From Corynebacterium sp. 21KM1197 (lineage in GTDB: Bacteria; Actinomycetota; Actinomycetes; Mycobacteriales; Mycobacteriaceae): a stretch of DNA of 64,000 bases. The stretch lies in assembly GCF_033783015.1 (NCBI RefSeq), contig NZ_CP123907.1:558001-622000 (forward strand), in the 5' to 3' direction. Below the pieces are notes generated by a model. It searched no databases and had not been told where the DNA came from. It saw only the letters and a list, made by a program, of their open reading frames with translations. The position numbers were made by a program, and so were the translations under genes. Below, one piece after another: positions 40,446 through 50,836 of this stretch (positions are counted from its first letter, which is position 1; every line of letters starts with the position of its first letter).

Positions 40446-42056
40446 CTATCCGAAGATTGCCTGCAAGATCACCACGCCCACGGCGCCCACGCCGGCGGCG
40501 GCGGGAATGGTGATAACCCAGGCCAGGGCGATGGGCCGCATGAGCTTCCAGTTGGCGGCGCGGTTCACCAGGCCCACGCCCAGCACCGCACCGATGAGGA
40601 TGTGGGTGGAGGAAACCGGCAGGCCCAGCAGGGAGGCGCCCATCACCACGGCGGCGGCGGCAAGTTCGGCGGAGAACCCGGAGGCCGGGTGCATCTTGGT
40701 CAGGCCGCTACCCACGGTGACGATCACGGTGCGGCCGATGAACCACAGGCCGCACACCAGGGCAATACCGCAGGCCAGCAGTAGCGGGCCGGGAACCTCG
40801 GCCTTAGCGTTGATGTCCCCGGTCTTGAGCACGTCGAGCACGGCGGCGAACGGGCCCACGGCGTTGGCGATGTCGTTGGAGCCGTGGGAGAAGGCAAAGG
40901 CCGCGGCGGTGAATACCTGCAACCAGGAGAAGAGCAGGAAGGTGGAGCGGTCAAGGTCGTGGCGCTTGAGCGTGCGCGCGAAGATGAACACGGCCATCCA
41001 CACGGAGGCCCCCACCATGCCCATGATGAGGAAGTTACCCACGTTATCAATGCCCAGGTGCAGGTTCTTCAGGCCCTTGAACAGCATCATGGCGCTGATG
41101 ATGATGGCGCCAAAGGCGGCCAGCAGCGGTACCCAGCGCTCCAGGGCGCGGTGCGCCTCCACGTCCTCGGCCTTGGCCTCGATGTCGTAGAGTTCGCGGT
41201 AGTAGTCGGATTCCAGGTCCTCGCGGGTGTAGTCGCTGCGCTGGGTGGTCACGGCGTCGCGCGCCATGGCGTTGGTGTAGGAGATCTGCTGGATCTCGCT
41301 GAGGCGCTCAAAGGCTTCCTTGTGGCGGTTCTTCAGCTCAAAGCGCTCCTGCTTAATCAGGCGCAGTTTGCGGTCGGCCTCCTCGTTGTACACCAGGATG
41401 CCGCGCTTGATGGCGCCAAAGAGCAGGTAGGCGGCCACGCCGCCGAGGACGGGGGAGAGGAACCAGGAGATCACGATCTGCCCGATCTGATCCCACTGCA
41501 CCATCTCCCAGCCGCCGCTGTGCTCGCGGAAGCCCACGCACAGGGCCGCGCCCACGATGCCGCCGATGATGGAGTGCGTGGTGGACACCGGCCAACCCAT
41601 GCGGGTGGCCACCAGCAGCCACAGCGCCGCTCCCAGCAGGGAGGACATCATGATGTACACGAAGGTCATGGGCTCCATGGAGCTATCCAGGTCCACGATC
41701 CCGGAGCGCACGGTTTCGGTCACATCGCCACCGGCGAGGATCGCGCCGCCCACCTCAAAGACGGCGGCGATCATGAGCGCCTGCTTCATGGTCAGGGTTC
41801 CGGCACCCACGGAGGTACCAAAGGAATTGGCCACATCGTTACCGCCGATGTTAAAGGCCATGAAGAAGCCGAAGATGATGGTGAGAATCAACACCCCGTA
41901 GTGGATGGATTGGTTTACTTCCCCAATCGCCCACATCACAAAGGTGCCAAAGGTCAGGGCCAGGAGGAGGCCAAAGGAAATATGCCACCACTTATCGCTG
42001 GTGGTCCGCTGGGCATTATCGCTCAGTTCCCCGGTGGCAGTCGCCGCATCAGACAT
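40446..42056 (-). CDS. Inorganic phosphate transporter, Pit family
   Basis: 536 aa from ATG 42056 (GAGGA upstream). It has about ten to twelve spans in two homologous halves, each with the [19 protein letters not shown] signature: [20 protein letters not shown] in the first and [19 protein letters not shown] in the second. A long cytoplasmic loop of about 120 charged residues separates the halves. [18 protein letters not shown] motifs are also present. It imports metal-phosphate driven by the proton gradient. Similar proteins can also carry sulfate; phosphate is the safer call. Confidence 0.88.
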   Translation of the reverse strand: MSDAATATGELSDNAQRTTSDKWWHISFGLLLALTFGTFVMWAIGEVNQSIHYGVLILTIIFGFFMAFNIGGNDVANSFGTSVGAGTLTMKQALMIAAVFEVGGAILAGGDVTETVRSGIVDLDSSMEPMTFVYIMMSSLLGAALWLLVATRMGWPVSTTHSIIGGIVGAALCVGFREHSGGWEMVQWDQIGQIVISWFLSPVLGGVAAYLLFGAIKRGILVYNEEADRKLRLIKQERFELKNRHKEAFERLSEIQQISYTNAMARDAVTTQRSDYTREDLESDYYRELYDIEAKAEDVEAHRALERWVPLLAAFGAIIISAMMLFKGLKNLHLGIDNVGNFLIMGMVGASVWMAVFIFARTLKRHDLDRSTFLLFSWLQVFTAAAFAFSHGSNDIANAVGPFAAVLDVLKTGDINAKAEVPGPLLLACGIALVCGLWFIGRTVIVTVGSGLTKMHPASGFSAELAAAAVVMGASLLGLPVSSTHILIGAVLGVGLVNRAANWKLMRPIALAWVITIPAAAGVGAVGVVILQAIFG

Positions 42057-42177
42057 GGAGAGGGTCCTCAACTAGAAACGGAAGGTATGGAGATGGTTTC
42101 TGCTCAAACGTCGAGCCAATCACATACTTATAGTGCGCCAAGGTGAACGCAGGGTGAACGGCGGGCGAAGAGTTTGG

Positions 42178-42388
42178 TTACTGGAACGTGACCGCGCGGG
42201 AGGTGAGCGGGACGAGGCGTTCGATGAAGTACAGCACGTCATCCGCCGGGGAATCCTTGGCTTTCGTTTGCTTTTGTTTGACGACGCCCCCTTCGTCCCT
42301 TTGTTCCGCCGCGAGCGCGGGGCTCGCGGCGAGGGTGGCGGAGATGACGGAGATAACCAAGGCCGCGACGGCGGAGGAAAAACCTCAT
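42178..42388 (-). pseudogene. Small secreted protein with homopolymer frameshift
   Basis: The start ATG 42388 has AAAGGA at good spacing and encodes MRFF, but the signal-like sequence SSAVAALVISVISATLAASP continues in another frame. One fewer T in the T5 (plus strand A5 at 42378-42382) would join them to a signal peptide ending ALAA. The mature part is about 40 residues, basic, with PADDVLYFIERLVPL. No family recognised. It is 106 nt upstream of a Pit-family operon's 5' end and divergent from the SGNH esterase gene. Confidence 0.45.
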
Positions 42389-42520
42389 GGCATGTCCTTT
42401 GCTCAAGGGAACGGTACCCCTGAAGTTTAGGCGGGAATGTCCAGCTTGGGCAACACTGGTGGGGCTGGTGGGGGCAGAGTGAAAGCCGAAGTGTCAAGAC
42501 GATGTATTAGGCTTAGCCGG

Positions 42521-43399
42521 GTGCATAGGTTACGTTCCTCTTTGAAACTAGCGCGGTGGCGGAGCGTCGCCACCGCGAGCGTCTGCGCCCTGGCCGCCGC
42601 CTTCGGCGCTCCCGCCACCCAGGCAGCCCCGGTGGGCAACATTGTGACGCTGGGCGATTCCTTTACCGCCAACCCCTCGGCGCTGTACAAGAATTTTGGT
42701 GGCGTTGTTCCCGGCCTGGTGCCGGAGGACTATCCCAATCAGGAGGGCTGCTTGCAGGCCCCCGATAACTGGCCGCGCCTGGTGGGCGCGCAGGTGGGTG
42801 CCCCGGTGGCGGACTGGTCCTGCACGGCGCAGACCTCCCGCACCATGCTGGAGCGCCTCGATCGCGCGATTGTCACCGGGGATCTCCACGCCGGTACCCG
42901 CGCGGTGGTCATGGCCATCGGCATGAATAACTTTGGCCCCTTCGGTGTCAAGGACGGCACCAATCCCCTCGATGGTCTCAGCCACCGCCAGGCCTTCCTC
43001 GACGATATCCGCGCGGCCACCGAGCGTATCCGCGCCACCGCCCCGCAGGCCAAGATCGTGCTCTCCGGTATGCCCTCGGTATCCACGGGCCCCTCATTCT
43101 GCGCGGTCAATATCCACCCGGATAACCCCGGCCTGCTGCCGGAGGGGCTCCACATTCCGCTGCTAGGCCAGGTGGAGGATGAGAACTCCCTGCGCCAGGC
43201 CCAGGCCGCCGCGGAAAACGGAATCGCCTTTGTGAATCTGCGCGATGCCACCAGGAATAACGGCACCTGCGCGCCCAGGGACTCCGAGCGCATGGTGGCC
43301 GGAATCGTGGACTTCACCAGCCCGCAGTGGAACATCGTGTTCCATCCCACCGTGGTGGGGTCGCGCTTCATGGCGGATCAGATCGCACCCCACGTCTAG
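42521..43399 (+). CDS. Secreted SGNH/GDSL esterase
   Basis: About 292 aa from GTG 42521; the true start is uncertain because 42437 also reads through. Signal: SVATASVCALAAAFGAPATQA. Block I is VTLGDSFTANP (Ser nucleophile), block III AIGMNNFG (Gly-x-Asn), and block V is NIVFHPTVVG with the catalytic His. Four cysteines suggest disulfides. It is a secreted esterase, typical of mycolic-acid bacteria. The acyl substrate is unknown. Confidence 0.7.
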   Translation: MHRLRSSLKLARWRSVATASVCALAAAFGAPATQAAPVGNIVTLGDSFTANPSALYKNFGGVVPGLVPEDYPNQEGCLQAPDNWPRLVGAQVGAPVADWSCTAQTSRTMLERLDRAIVTGDLHAGTRAVVMAIGMNNFGPFGVKDGTNPLDGLSHRQAFLDDIRAATERIRATAPQAKIVLSGMPSVSTGPSFCAVNIHPDNPGLLPEGLHIPLLGQVEDENSLRQAQAAAENGIAFVNLRDATRNNGTCAPRDSERMVAGIVDFTSPQWNIVFHPTVVGSRFMADQIAPHV

Positions 43400-43403
43400 G
43401 GCC

Positions 43404-44177
43404 TTAGTCCCGCAGGGCCGCCAGCACCTCCTCATGCAGCAGGCCGTTGCTGGCCACCGCGTCCCCGCCGTGTGGCCCCTCCTGGCCCGCGAGCGAGGTA
43501 AATCGCCCCCCGGCCTCGGTGACCAGGCAGGAGAGCGCGGCGAGATCCCACAGGGAAACCTCCGGTTCGGCGGCGATGTCCACCGCTCCCTCCGCCACCA
43601 GGCAGTATGAGAAGAAGTCCCCGTAGCCGCGCAGCCGCCAGGTCTGTTCGGTGAGCGCGAGGAAGGGATCGCGTAGCCCGCGCTCCGTCCACCCGGAAAG
43701 GGAGGAGAAGGAGAGGGAGGCATCACTCAGGTCACCCACCCTGGATACCCCCAGCCGGGTGGGCTCGCCTCCGGCGAAGGTGCGCCATGCGCCCTGTCCG
43801 GTGGTTGCGTACCAGCGCCGCGCCAGCGCCGGGGCGGAAACCACGCCGAGGGTGGGGTGGCCGTCGATAAGCAGGCTGATGAGCGTGGCCCACACGGGCA
43901 CCCCGCGCACGTAGTTTTTGGTGCCGTCGATGGGGTCGATCACCCACTGGCGGCCCCGGAAGTTCACGGTGCCCCCGAACTCCTCGCCCAGCACCGCGTC
44001 CTCGGGCCGCTCGGCGGCGAGCAGGGCGCGCAATTCCTTCTCGCAGGCGAGGTCCGCGTCGCTCACAGGTGTCATATCCGGCTTGGCGCTCACGGATAGG
44101 TCGCTGGATTCAAAGCGGGCCAGGGTGATGGCGTCGGCGGCATCGGCCAACTTCAGGGCAAGGTCAAGATCACTCAT
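43404..44177 (-). CDS. hisN: Histidinol-phosphatase HisN (IMPase fold)
   Basis: 257 aa. The inositol-monophosphatase fold is clear: VLGEEFG (Mg-binding Glu), [20 protein letters not shown] (metal-binding DPIDGT) and [18 protein letters not shown] (WD-A). HisN removes phosphate from L-histidinol phosphate in histidine biosynthesis. The next gene encodes a paralogue, as in C. glutamicum. It overlaps that gene by 8 nt. Assignment rests on motif and synteny. Confidence 0.8.
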   Translation of the reverse strand: MSDLDLALKLADAADAITLARFESSDLSVSAKPDMTPVSDADLACEKELRALLAAERPEDAVLGEEFGGTVNFRGRQWVIDPIDGTKNYVRGVPVWATLISLLIDGHPTLGVVSAPALARRWYATTGQGAWRTFAGGEPTRLGVSRVGDLSDASLSFSSLSGWTERGLRDPFLALTEQTWRLRGYGDFFSYCLVAEGAVDIAAEPEVSLWDLAALSCLVTEAGGRFTSLAGQEGPHGGDAVASNGLLHEEVLAALRD

Positions 44178-45060
44178 GGGTTCCCTCCAATAGTTCTGCG
44201 ATGTTCTCCACGGCCGTGGGATTACCGGCGATGCACCAGGTCACCCCGCCCGCGGTAACCTCGCGGGTGCTTCCCCCCGCCCCCTCTACCAGGGCCTTAC
44301 CCGGCAGCCAGTCCCAGGCCGGAACGCTGTGCTGCATCCATGCCCCCAGGGTGCCATCGGCCACGCTGGCCAGGTCCACCGAGCCCGCCCCCAGCATGCG
44401 CAGGGTGGCGGCCTGCCGTGCCACGGTGGCCCAGGCGGCGTGCACCTCGCGCCGGGGCAACCAGGTGGGGTGCAGGTACGTGGCCAGGCTGACCTCGCCC
44501 AGCGGGGCGGGGGAGAGGTGGGAAACCTCCTGCTGATCCCGCGTGGTGGGCAGATCGGGCCCGCCGCACCAGGTATAACCCATCGCGGGGCGGTGCACGG
44601 CACCCAGGATCAGCCTCTCCGGGGCGCTGGGAGAGCCCGCCACCAGGGCGAGGGCGGAGCACCAGTAATCCGAGCCGGAGGCAAAGTTATAGGTGCCATC
44701 CACCGGGTCGATCACCCAGGTGCGTCCGCTCTCGCTCGCGCGCTCGGCCCCCTCCTCCCCGAGGACGCCGTCCCGGGGGCGCAGGAGGGCCAGGGCGGCG
44801 GTGATGAAGCGCTCGGCGGCGTGGTCGGCGTCCGTGACCACGTCGGTGCGGGAGGTCTTGTAATCGGTCTGCACCCCGCCCTCGCGCATGCGCCAGGCCA
44901 GGCGGCCCGCGTTGAACACCAGCGCGGTGGCCAGGCGCTCGTCGGGATCCTCGGCGTGGGCCACGGCAAAGGTCTTGGCCAGGGCGGACACCATTTCCTC
45001 GAGGCGTTCTTCCGAAAGGGCTTGTGCTGCGGTTTCCGTGGAGCCGGTGGGGTCAGTCAT
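44170..45060 (-). CDS. Inositol monophosphatase family protein
   Basis: 296 aa, IMPase fold with [32 protein letters not shown] and [17 protein letters not shown]. It probably dephosphorylates inositol phosphate or a related sugar phosphate, but HisN-like activity cannot be ruled out. The N-terminal extension of about 45 residues is Ala/Glu-rich. It is co-transcribed with hisN. Confidence 0.75.
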   Translation of the reverse strand: MTDPTGSTETAAQALSEERLEEMVSALAKTFAVAHAEDPDERLATALVFNAGRLAWRMREGGVQTDYKTSRTDVVTDADHAAERFITAALALLRPRDGVLGEEGAERASESGRTWVIDPVDGTYNFASGSDYWCSALALVAGSPSAPERLILGAVHRPAMGYTWCGGPDLPTTRDQQEVSHLSPAPLGEVSLATYLHPTWLPRREVHAAWATVARQAATLRMLGAGSVDLASVADGTLGAWMQHSVPAWDWLPGKALVEGAGGSTREVTAGGVTWCIAGNPTAVENIAELLEGTHE

Positions 45061-45349
45061 GGGGTCTATTGTGCCTCAATGGTGCGGCGGAGGGGCCAGG
45101 GTGGGCGCGGCGGCACTGGTGGGGCTGCGCAGGGTTGCGCCGGGTTAGGCGGAGCCCACGCCGGGTACTAGGTGGTGGGTACTAGGTAGTACCAGGTAGA
45201 GAGCGGCGCGGCCACCCCACCGCTTTGAGAGTTCAACACCGAGGTTTAACACTGAGGTTCAACAACGGGACTCAGCAACGGCGGTACCGTGGTGGCGCGG
45301 CCCCGCCCCACCCTTGACGCGGTGCGTTCTGGACATAAGGATAATGGGC

Positions 45350-45877
45350 ATGGGACCTCTCATCTCCGTGCTGGGCGTTATTCTCATTCTGGGCCTGCCC
45401 CCACTGGTGGGAGCGCTGATTCTGCGCTCGTACCGGAGGGCGGAGCGGCAGCAGCCGGAGAAGTGGGATAGCGGCGCGGGCGCGGGGTGGCCGGTGCTGT
45501 TTGGGCTGGGTTTGCTCGGTGGTGTGGGGTGGATGATCGCCTGGTATAGCTGGGGCGGCGGTCCCGGGAATCAATATCCGCACTGGCAGGTGGCGGCCTC
45601 GGTGATCTGCGTGGTGGCCAGCGTGGTGGGGCTGGGCTGCTGGGCGCGGTGGCGGATCAGCGGGCCGCTGGTGGCGGCGATGGGCACCGTGCTGGGCGTG
45701 TGCCTGCCCTTTGGTATCCACGGGGCAATGCACGACGATACCGGCCTGTGGCTGGCCGGATTGATGTTCCTGGAGATCGGGGCCAGCGTGGGATTGCTGC
45801 TGGTGAGCACGGCGGTGACGGTGGGGCGGCACTGGTGGCAGGGCAGACGGCAGGAGAAGATCCCCGGCGTGGCCTAG
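45350..45877 (+). CDS. Hypothetical membrane protein
   Basis: About 175 aa from ATG 45350 (AAGGATAATGGG upstream; ATG 45344 possible). Four spans: SVLGVILILGLPPLVGALIL, VLFGLGLLGGVGWMIAWYS, VAASVICVVASVVGLGCWA plus LVAAMGTVLGVCLPFGI, and LAGLMFLEIGASVGLLLV. A TTGACG at 45314 may be its -35 element. No known family. It stands between the phosphatase pair and prfB. Confidence 0.55.
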   Translation: MGPLISVLGVILILGLPPLVGALILRSYRRAERQQPEKWDSGAGAGWPVLFGLGLLGGVGWMIAWYSWGGGPGNQYPHWQVAASVICVVASVVGLGCWARWRISGPLVAAMGTVLGVCLPFGIHGAMHDDTGLWLAGLMFLEIGASVGLLLVSTAVTVGRHWWQGRRQEKIPGVA

Positions 45878-46007
45878 CGGTGCTGCTGGGGCGGGGGCTC
45901 GGGGCGTCGATAAGCGCGAGCCGGAGGGGCTACCCGGCGTCAGCGGGGAGGATGTGCCATGCACCACCCTGCGGGGAAGCGGGAGAGCAGCGGTAGAATG
46001 AGCAACC

Positions 46008-47105
46008 ATGCGACCGGAGATTACGTCAGACCTTCAGGACCTGGATACCACGCTCACCACCATCGAGCGGGTGATGGACCCCGAGGATATGGCGACGCGC
46101 GCCCGCGAGCTAGAGGCCCAGGCCGCCGACCCCTCGCTGTGGGACGATCCCGAGCATGCCCAGACCGTGACCACGGAACTCTCCAACGTGCAGGCGCAAC
46201 TGCGCAGACTCAAGGATCTGCGCGGGCGCCTGGACGATCTCCCGGTGATGTATGAGTTAGCGGAGGAGGAAGAGGACGGCCTGGCCCTGGCGGATCAGGA
46301 GCGCGCCGAGTTGCGCGAGGCCATCGAATCCCTCGAGGTCAAGACCATGCTCTCCGGGGAATACGATGCCCGCGAGGCCGTGATCAATATCCGCTCCGGG
46401 GCCGGTGGCGTGGACGCGGCGGACTGGGCGGAAATGCTCATGCGCATGTATATCCGCTGGGCGGAAAAAAACGCCCATTCCGTGGACGTTTATGACATTT
46501 CCTATGCGGAGGAAGCGGGCATTAAGTCCGCCACCTTTGTGGTGCACGGGGACTATATGTATGGGCAACTCTCCGTGGAACAGGGCGCGCACCGCCTGGT
46601 GCGCATTAGCCCCTTTGATAATCAGGGTCGCCGCCAGACCTCCTTTGCAGAGGTGGAGGTGCTGCCGGTGGTGGAGCAGACCGATCACATTGATATTCCC
46701 GAGGCCGACGTGCGCGTGGACGTGTACCGCTCCTCCGGGCCGGGCGGGCAGTCGGTGAACACCACGGATTCCGCGGTGCGCCTCACCCACATTCCCACCG
46801 GGATCGTGGTGACCTGCCAGAATGAGAAGTCCCAGATCCAAAACCGCGCCTCGGCCATGCGGGTGCTCCAGGCCAAGCTCCTGGAGCGCAAGCGGCAGGA
46901 GGAGCGCGCGGAGTTGGACGCCCTGGGTGCGGGTGGCAATGCCTCCTGGGGCAATCAAATGCGCTCCTACGTGCTGCACCCGTACCAGATGGTCAAGGAT
47001 CTGCGCACGGGTTACGAGGTGGGCGATCCCGCCAAGGTGCTCGATGGCGATATTGATGGGCTGCTGGAATCCGGTATCCGGTGGCGCATGGCGCAGCAGG
47101 ACTAG
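46008..47105 (+). CDS. prfB: Peptide chain release factor 2
   Basis: 365 aa, full length. The family marks are the N-terminal helical domain ([14 protein letters not shown]), the GGQ loop [20 protein letters not shown] that enters the peptidyl-transferase centre, and the segment [14 protein letters not shown] in domain 4. RF2 ends translation at UGA and UAA. No in-frame TGA early in the gene, so no programmed frameshift. It heads the prfB-ftsE-ftsX-smpB order typical of Actinobacteria. Confidence 0.95.
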   Translation: MRPEITSDLQDLDTTLTTIERVMDPEDMATRARELEAQAADPSLWDDPEHAQTVTTELSNVQAQLRRLKDLRGRLDDLPVMYELAEEEEDGLALADQERAELREAIESLEVKTMLSGEYDAREAVINIRSGAGGVDAADWAEMLMRMYIRWAEKNAHSVDVYDISYAEEAGIKSATFVVHGDYMYGQLSVEQGAHRLVRISPFDNQGRRQTSFAEVEVLPVVEQTDHIDIPEADVRVDVYRSSGPGGQSVNTTDSAVRLTHIPTGIVVTCQNEKSQIQNRASAMRVLQAKLLERKRQEERAELDALGAGGNASWGNQMRSYVLHPYQMVKDLRTGYEVGDPAKVLDGDIDGLLESGIRWRMAQQD

Positions 47106-47235
47106 CTTTTCGACGCCGCGCCGGGCCGGTGCGCGCCGGGCGGGGCCCGTCCGTGGCGGAAAGCCCCGCCGCCTGGCCTTGCCGCCGAGCCCCGCCGTCT
47201 GGCCCCGTCACCCAGCCCTCAACCATTAACATTTT

Positions 47236-47261
47236 CCCCAGGCGTTTCCTATGTCCTGGGG
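47236..47261 (+). terminator. Stem-loop between prfB and ftsE
   Basis: CCCCAGG (47236-47242) pairs with CCTGGGG (47255-47261). It could terminate prfB transcription, but it has no T-tract and lies just before the ftsE promoter (TACACT at 47268-47273). Confidence 0.4.
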
Positions 47262-47281
47262 ATTGGCTACACTCATCAAGC

Positions 47282-47971
47282 GTGATTACGTTCGACTCCG
47301 TCACCAAGGTCTACAAGACCTCCACCCGGCCCGCGCTCAATAACATCTCCCTGGAGATCAAGCCGGGGGAGTTTGTATTCCTCATCGGCCCCTCCGGCTC
47401 GGGCAAGTCCACCTTCCTGGAACTGCTCATCAGGGAGGAGACGCTCACCTCCGGCAATATCCACGTGAACTCCTTTCACGTGAACAAGTTGCGCGGCAAG
47501 CAGGTCAATGAATTGCGCCGCAGCATTGGGTACGTGTTCCAGGATTTCCGCCTGCTGCCCAAGATGACGGTGTATGACAACGTGGCCTTTGCCCTGGAGG
47601 TCATCGGCACCAAGCGCCGCGAGATCGAAAAATCCGTGCCGGAAACCCTGGAACTGGTGGGCCTCGCGGCCAAGGCCAACCGCATGCCCGGCGAACTCTC
47701 CGGCGGTGAACAGCAGCGCGTGGCCATCGCGCGCGCCTTCGTGAACCGCCCCAAGGTTTTGCTTGCCGACGAACCCACCGGCAACCTCGATCCCGATACC
47801 TCGGACGGGATCATGAACCTGCTCACGCTGATTAACCGCACTGGTACCACGGTGATCGCCTCCACCCACAACGCCCGCGCCGTCAATGACATGCGCCGCC
47901 GCGTGATCGAGCTGAAGCTCGGTGACCTGGTGCGCGATGATGCCCACGGCGTGTACGGCGAGTCCCGCTAG
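47282..47971 (+). CDS. ftsE: Cell division ATPase FtsE
   Basis: 229 aa from GTG 47282. Walker A is [16 protein letters not shown], the ABC signature is [16 protein letters not shown], and Walker B is [13 protein letters not shown]. FtsE and FtsX form the ABC-type complex that activates peptidoglycan hydrolases at the division site. TACACT 8 nt before the GTG indicates a leaderless or near-leaderless transcript. The stop lies 24 nt before ftsX. Confidence 0.92.
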   Translation: MITFDSVTKVYKTSTRPALNNISLEIKPGEFVFLIGPSGSGKSTFLELLIREETLTSGNIHVNSFHVNKLRGKQVNELRRSIGYVFQDFRLLPKMTVYDNVAFALEVIGTKRREIEKSVPETLELVGLAAKANRMPGELSGGEQQRVAIARAFVNRPKVLLADEPTGNLDPDTSDGIMNLLTLINRTGTTVIASTHNARAVNDMRRRVIELKLGDLVRDDAHGVYGESR

Positions 47972-47995
47972 CGCGATAAGAAAGGTAAAGCCACG

Positions 47996-48898
47996 ATGAA
48001 CACCGGATTCGTGCTGCGCGAGGCCACCAAGGGCCTCGCCCGCAATATCACCATGACCATCGCGCTGGTGATTACCACCGCGATTTCCCTGGCGCTTTTG
48101 GCCACGGGATTCCTGGTGACCAACATGACCTCGGAGACCAAGGAGATTTACCTTGACCGCGTGGAGGTGATGATCCAGTTAGACGAGGACATCTCCAGCG
48201 GAGATGAGGACTGTTCTTCCGAGGAATGCCAGGAGGTGTACTCCGCCCTTGACGGCGCCGAGGGCGTGGAGAGCGTGAAGTACCGCTCCCGCGAGCAGTC
48301 CTACGAGCGCTTCGTGGAGGTGTTCCAGGACACCGACCCGGAGCTGGTCAAGGACACCGATAAGGACGCCCTGCCCGCCGCTCTGCATGTGCGTTTGACC
48401 GATCCCCTGGACACCGCCCCGCTGGCCGCGGTGGAGGATATGCCGCAGGTGGCGGAGATCGTGGACCAGGTGGATGACCTGCGCGGGGCCACGGATAACC
48501 TCGACTCCGTGCGCAACGCCACCTTCCTTCTCGCCGCGGTGCAGGCCGTGGCCGCCATCTTCCTCATCGCAAACATGGTGCAGATCGCGGCCTATAACCG
48601 CCGCGATGAGATGGCGATTATGCGCATGGTGGGTGCCTCGCGCTGGTACACCCAGGCCCCCTTCATCCTGGAGGCCGTGGCCGCCACCCTGATCGGTGCG
48701 GTGTTCTCCACCATCGGGCTCTTCCTGGGCAAGACCTTTGTGGTGGACAAGGCCCTCTCCGGCCTCTACGAGGCGAAACTCATCGCGCCGATTACCAGCT
48801 CCGATATTTGGCTGGTGGTGCCCGGCGTGGTGCTCGTGGGCGTGATCTTTGCCGCCCTGACCGCGCAGATCACGCTGAGGGCGTATGTGCGCAAGTAA
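47996..48898 (+). CDS. ftsX: Cell division protein FtsX
   Basis: 300 aa. One N-terminal span (NITMTIALVITTAISLALLATG), an outer domain of about 140 residues with a cysteine pair (SSGDEDCSSEEC) and three C-terminal spans of the FtsX/MacB fold (FLLAAVQAVAAIFLIANMV; LEAVAATLIGAVFSTIGLF; VVPGVVLVGVIFAALT). It transmits ATP cycles of FtsE to outer hydrolases. AAGAAAGGTAAAG precedes ATG 47996. Confidence 0.92.
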   Translation: MNTGFVLREATKGLARNITMTIALVITTAISLALLATGFLVTNMTSETKEIYLDRVEVMIQLDEDISSGDEDCSSEECQEVYSALDGAEGVESVKYRSREQSYERFVEVFQDTDPELVKDTDKDALPAALHVRLTDPLDTAPLAAVEDMPQVAEIVDQVDDLRGATDNLDSVRNATFLLAAVQAVAAIFLIANMVQIAAYNRRDEMAIMRMVGASRWYTQAPFILEAVAATLIGAVFSTIGLFLGKTFVVDKALSGLYEAKLIAPITSSDIWLVVPGVVLVGVIFAALTAQITLRAYVRK

Positions 48899-48924
48899 CC
48901 CTCCGGGGTAGCATGGCTATCACT

Positions 48925-49422
48925 ATGGCCAAAAAGAAGAAAAAGAAGGTGGTGGGTGGCAGCGGAGTCATTGCCAGCAATCGCAAGGCCCGCCACGATT
49001 ACACCATTCTAGAAACCTACGAGTGCGGCATCGCGCTCGTGGGCACGGAGGTGAAATCCCTCCGCGAGGGCAAGGCCTCCCTGGTGGAGGCCTTTGCTAC
49101 CGTCGATGACGGCGAGGTGTGGCTGCGCCACCTCCACATTCCCGAATACTCCCGGGGCTCCTGGACTAATCACTCCCCGCGCCGAGTGCGCAAACTTCTG
49201 CTGCACCGCCGCGAGATCGACTCCATCATGGGCAAGGTGCGCGATGGGCGCAAGACCCTCGTGCCGCTCTCCCTGTACTTCAAGGGCGGCCGCCTCAAGG
49301 TGGAACTGGGACTGACGGAGGGCAAGCAGGCCTACGACAAACGCCAGAGCATTAAGCGCCGCACCGAGGAGCGCGAGATCGTGCGCGACCTGGGCCGCAA
49401 GATCAAGGGAATCCATGCATGA
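48925..49422 (+). CDS. smpB: SsrA-binding protein SmpB
   Basis: 165 aa from ATG 48925 (MAKKKKKK, the typical actinobacterial start; ATG 48913 is in frame). The beta-barrel core contains GSGVIASNRKARHDYTILETYECG and GTEVKSLREGKASL. The C-terminal tail (KRRTEEREIVRDLGRKIKG) follows. SmpB brings tmRNA to stalled ribosomes. The tmRNA gene lies 430 nt downstream. The next gene overlaps its stop by 4 nt. Confidence 0.93.
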   Translation: MAKKKKKKVVGGSGVIASNRKARHDYTILETYECGIALVGTEVKSLREGKASLVEAFATVDDGEVWLRHLHIPEYSRGSWTNHSPRRVRKLLLHRREIDSIMGKVRDGRKTLVPLSLYFKGGRLKVELGLTEGKQAYDKRQSIKRRTEEREIVRDLGRKIKGIHA

Positions 49423-49811
49423 GCGTGACCACGCTCAAGGTTCACGATCTGCTCCAGGGGAGCGCGCATGCTCGGGGGAGCGCGGTGCTGGTGGATCGAC
49501 TCTGGCCCCGAGGCGTGGCCAAGAGCGACCTCGCCCACGACCTCTGGCTGCGCGAGGTTGCCCCCAGCCCGGACCTGCGCCGCTGGTTTGGGCACGACCC
49601 GCAGCGCTTCGAGGAGTTCTCCCGCAGGTACCGGGAGGAACTCGATGAGGGGAACGCGGAGGTGGATCGGCTCGTGGAGATGGTCCGCGCGGGCGACGTG
49701 TGCCTGCTCTACGCCGCGCGCGACCGCGAACACAACCACGCCGCGGTGCTCGCGGAGTGGCTTAACGACGCCGCGAGGCTTGCTCCCGGCGATACCGAAA
49801 CGGTAGAGTAA
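49419..49811 (+). CDS. DUF488 protein
   Basis: 130 aa. The family pattern is VLVDRLWPRGVAKSDLAHDLWLREVAPS, WFGHDPQRFEEFSRRYREEL and LLYAARDREHNHAAVLAEWL. The last includes the DxEHNxA motif with conserved Glu-His. The role of DUF488 is not known. It is translationally coupled to smpB (ATGA). Confidence 0.8.
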   Translation: MSVTTLKVHDLLQGSAHARGSAVLVDRLWPRGVAKSDLAHDLWLREVAPSPDLRRWFGHDPQRFEEFSRRYREELDEGNAEVDRLVEMVRAGDVCLLYAARDREHNHAAVLAEWLNDAARLAPGDTETVE

Positions 49812-49850
49812 GCCGGACTGCAAAGAAAGAGCACGACCCGCTTTGCATGA

Positions 49851-50227
49851 GGGGCCGATTTTTGGTTTCGACTCCGTGAATGTCACCAGGGGAAGCGTGC
49901 CGGTGCAGGCTAGAGACCACCGTAAGCGTCGTAGCAACCTGATAAGCGCCGAGAACACTCAGCGCGACTACGCCCTCGCTGCCTAATTAGCGAGCGCGTG
50001 TCTGTCAGCCCAGGATGCGTCCCCGTCCTGGAATCTGGCATCGACTAAGGGACTTGCTGTAAGGCCGTGTCAGCGGGGCCTCACAGGACTCCTACCGTTG
50101 GCTGGGCTCATCATCTGGACGCGTTCGCCCGATCCAGAGAGCCGAGTAGAGATTCCGCGCGGACTGCGCACGGAGAAGCCCTGGTGAGGTCGCGGAGGAC
50201 CCGGGTTCGATTCCCGGCGGCTCCACA
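49851..50227 (+). ncRNA. ssrA: tmRNA
   Basis: Starts GGGGCCGATTTTTGGTTTCGAC, the usual 5' end, and ends with a tRNA-like T arm (GGGTTCGATTCCCGG) and acceptor CGGCTCCA; the CCA is not fully encoded. The tag frame at 49948-49986 reads AENTQRDYALAA and stops, fitting the actinobacterial tag ending in ALAA. It rescues stalled ribosomes with SmpB. The pseudoknot region (49987-50140) is folded and GC-rich. The 3' border is good to about 2 nt. Confidence 0.92.
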
Positions 50228-50265
50228 AAGCCCCTGAACAGCGTTGCTGCTCAGGGGGCTTTTCT
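50227..50265 (+). terminator. Terminator of ssrA
   Basis: AAAGCCCCTGA (50227-50237) pairs with TCAGGGGGCTTT (50251-50262, one bulge) and is followed by a T-rich stretch. Confidence 0.75.
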
Positions 50266-50396
50266 TTGATTTAGGGTGTCTGACCTGTGGATATAGCAAG
50301 TATGCTATAGCGTTCCATAGGGCGCGGTAAGGCGCTTTCGCGCCCCATTTTTTGGCTTAACCCCATTTTTACCCCACGAACCCCACGGCGGAGTGA

Positions 50397-50774
50397 TTAA
50401 TGGTGTGGAAGATCGGGCACCGGCGGGTGCTGATTCACTCCCGGTATGTGCTTGATTCCCCAGTTTTGCAGCGCCTCCAGGATGGGGGCGAGGTCGTACC
50501 CCTTGGGGGTGAGCGCGTAGGCGGCGCGGGTTCTGCTGCCCTCCTCCTTGTATTCCTCCTTGGCGAGGATCCCGGCCTCCGTGAGTTTGCGTAGGCGCGC
50601 GGAAAGGAGATTGCGGGGGCAACCGAGGCTCCGCTCGATCTCGTTGAACTTGGTGTGCCCGAGGTAGAGGTCGCGCAGGATGAGGAGCGTCCATTTTTCG
50701 CCCAGGAGTTCCAGGCTTGCGGCTATGGGGCAGGTGTTTTCCTCCGGGACGTTTGTATCTTCCGTGCTTGCCAT
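50397..50774 (-). CDS. HxlR-family transcriptional regulator
   Basis: 125 aa from ATG 50774 (AAAGG upstream; ATG 50789 also possible). Winged-helix HxlR pattern: NTCPIAASLELLGEKWTLLILRDL with the conserved Cys near the N terminus, then FNEIERSLGCPRNLLSARLRKLTEAGIL and YALTPKGYDLAPIL. These regulators often respond to aldehydes or quinones through the Cys. It is divergent from a quinone oxidoreductase gene, separated by 62 nt with the repeat TTTACTTTTAATACTCATTTACTTT, a likely operator. Confidence 0.85.
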   Translation of the reverse strand: MASTEDTNVPEENTCPIAASLELLGEKWTLLILRDLYLGHTKFNEIERSLGCPRNLLSARLRKLTEAGILAKEEYKEEGSRTRAAYALTPKGYDLAPILEALQNWGIKHIPGVNQHPPVPDLPHH

Positions 50775-50836
50775 GCGCCAACCTTTCATCTAAGTTTACT
50801 TTTAATACTCATTTACTTTAATGGGGAGCCGGTGCG

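Noticed and set aside
40884..42146. 420-aa plus-strand frame opposite the Pit transporter
   Set aside because: Gly/His-rich antisense shadow of a GC-rich gene. Pit signatures are on the minus strand.
46008..47105. Programmed frameshift in prfB
   Set aside because: The frame is continuous from the start with no early in-frame TGA, as in other Actinobacteria.
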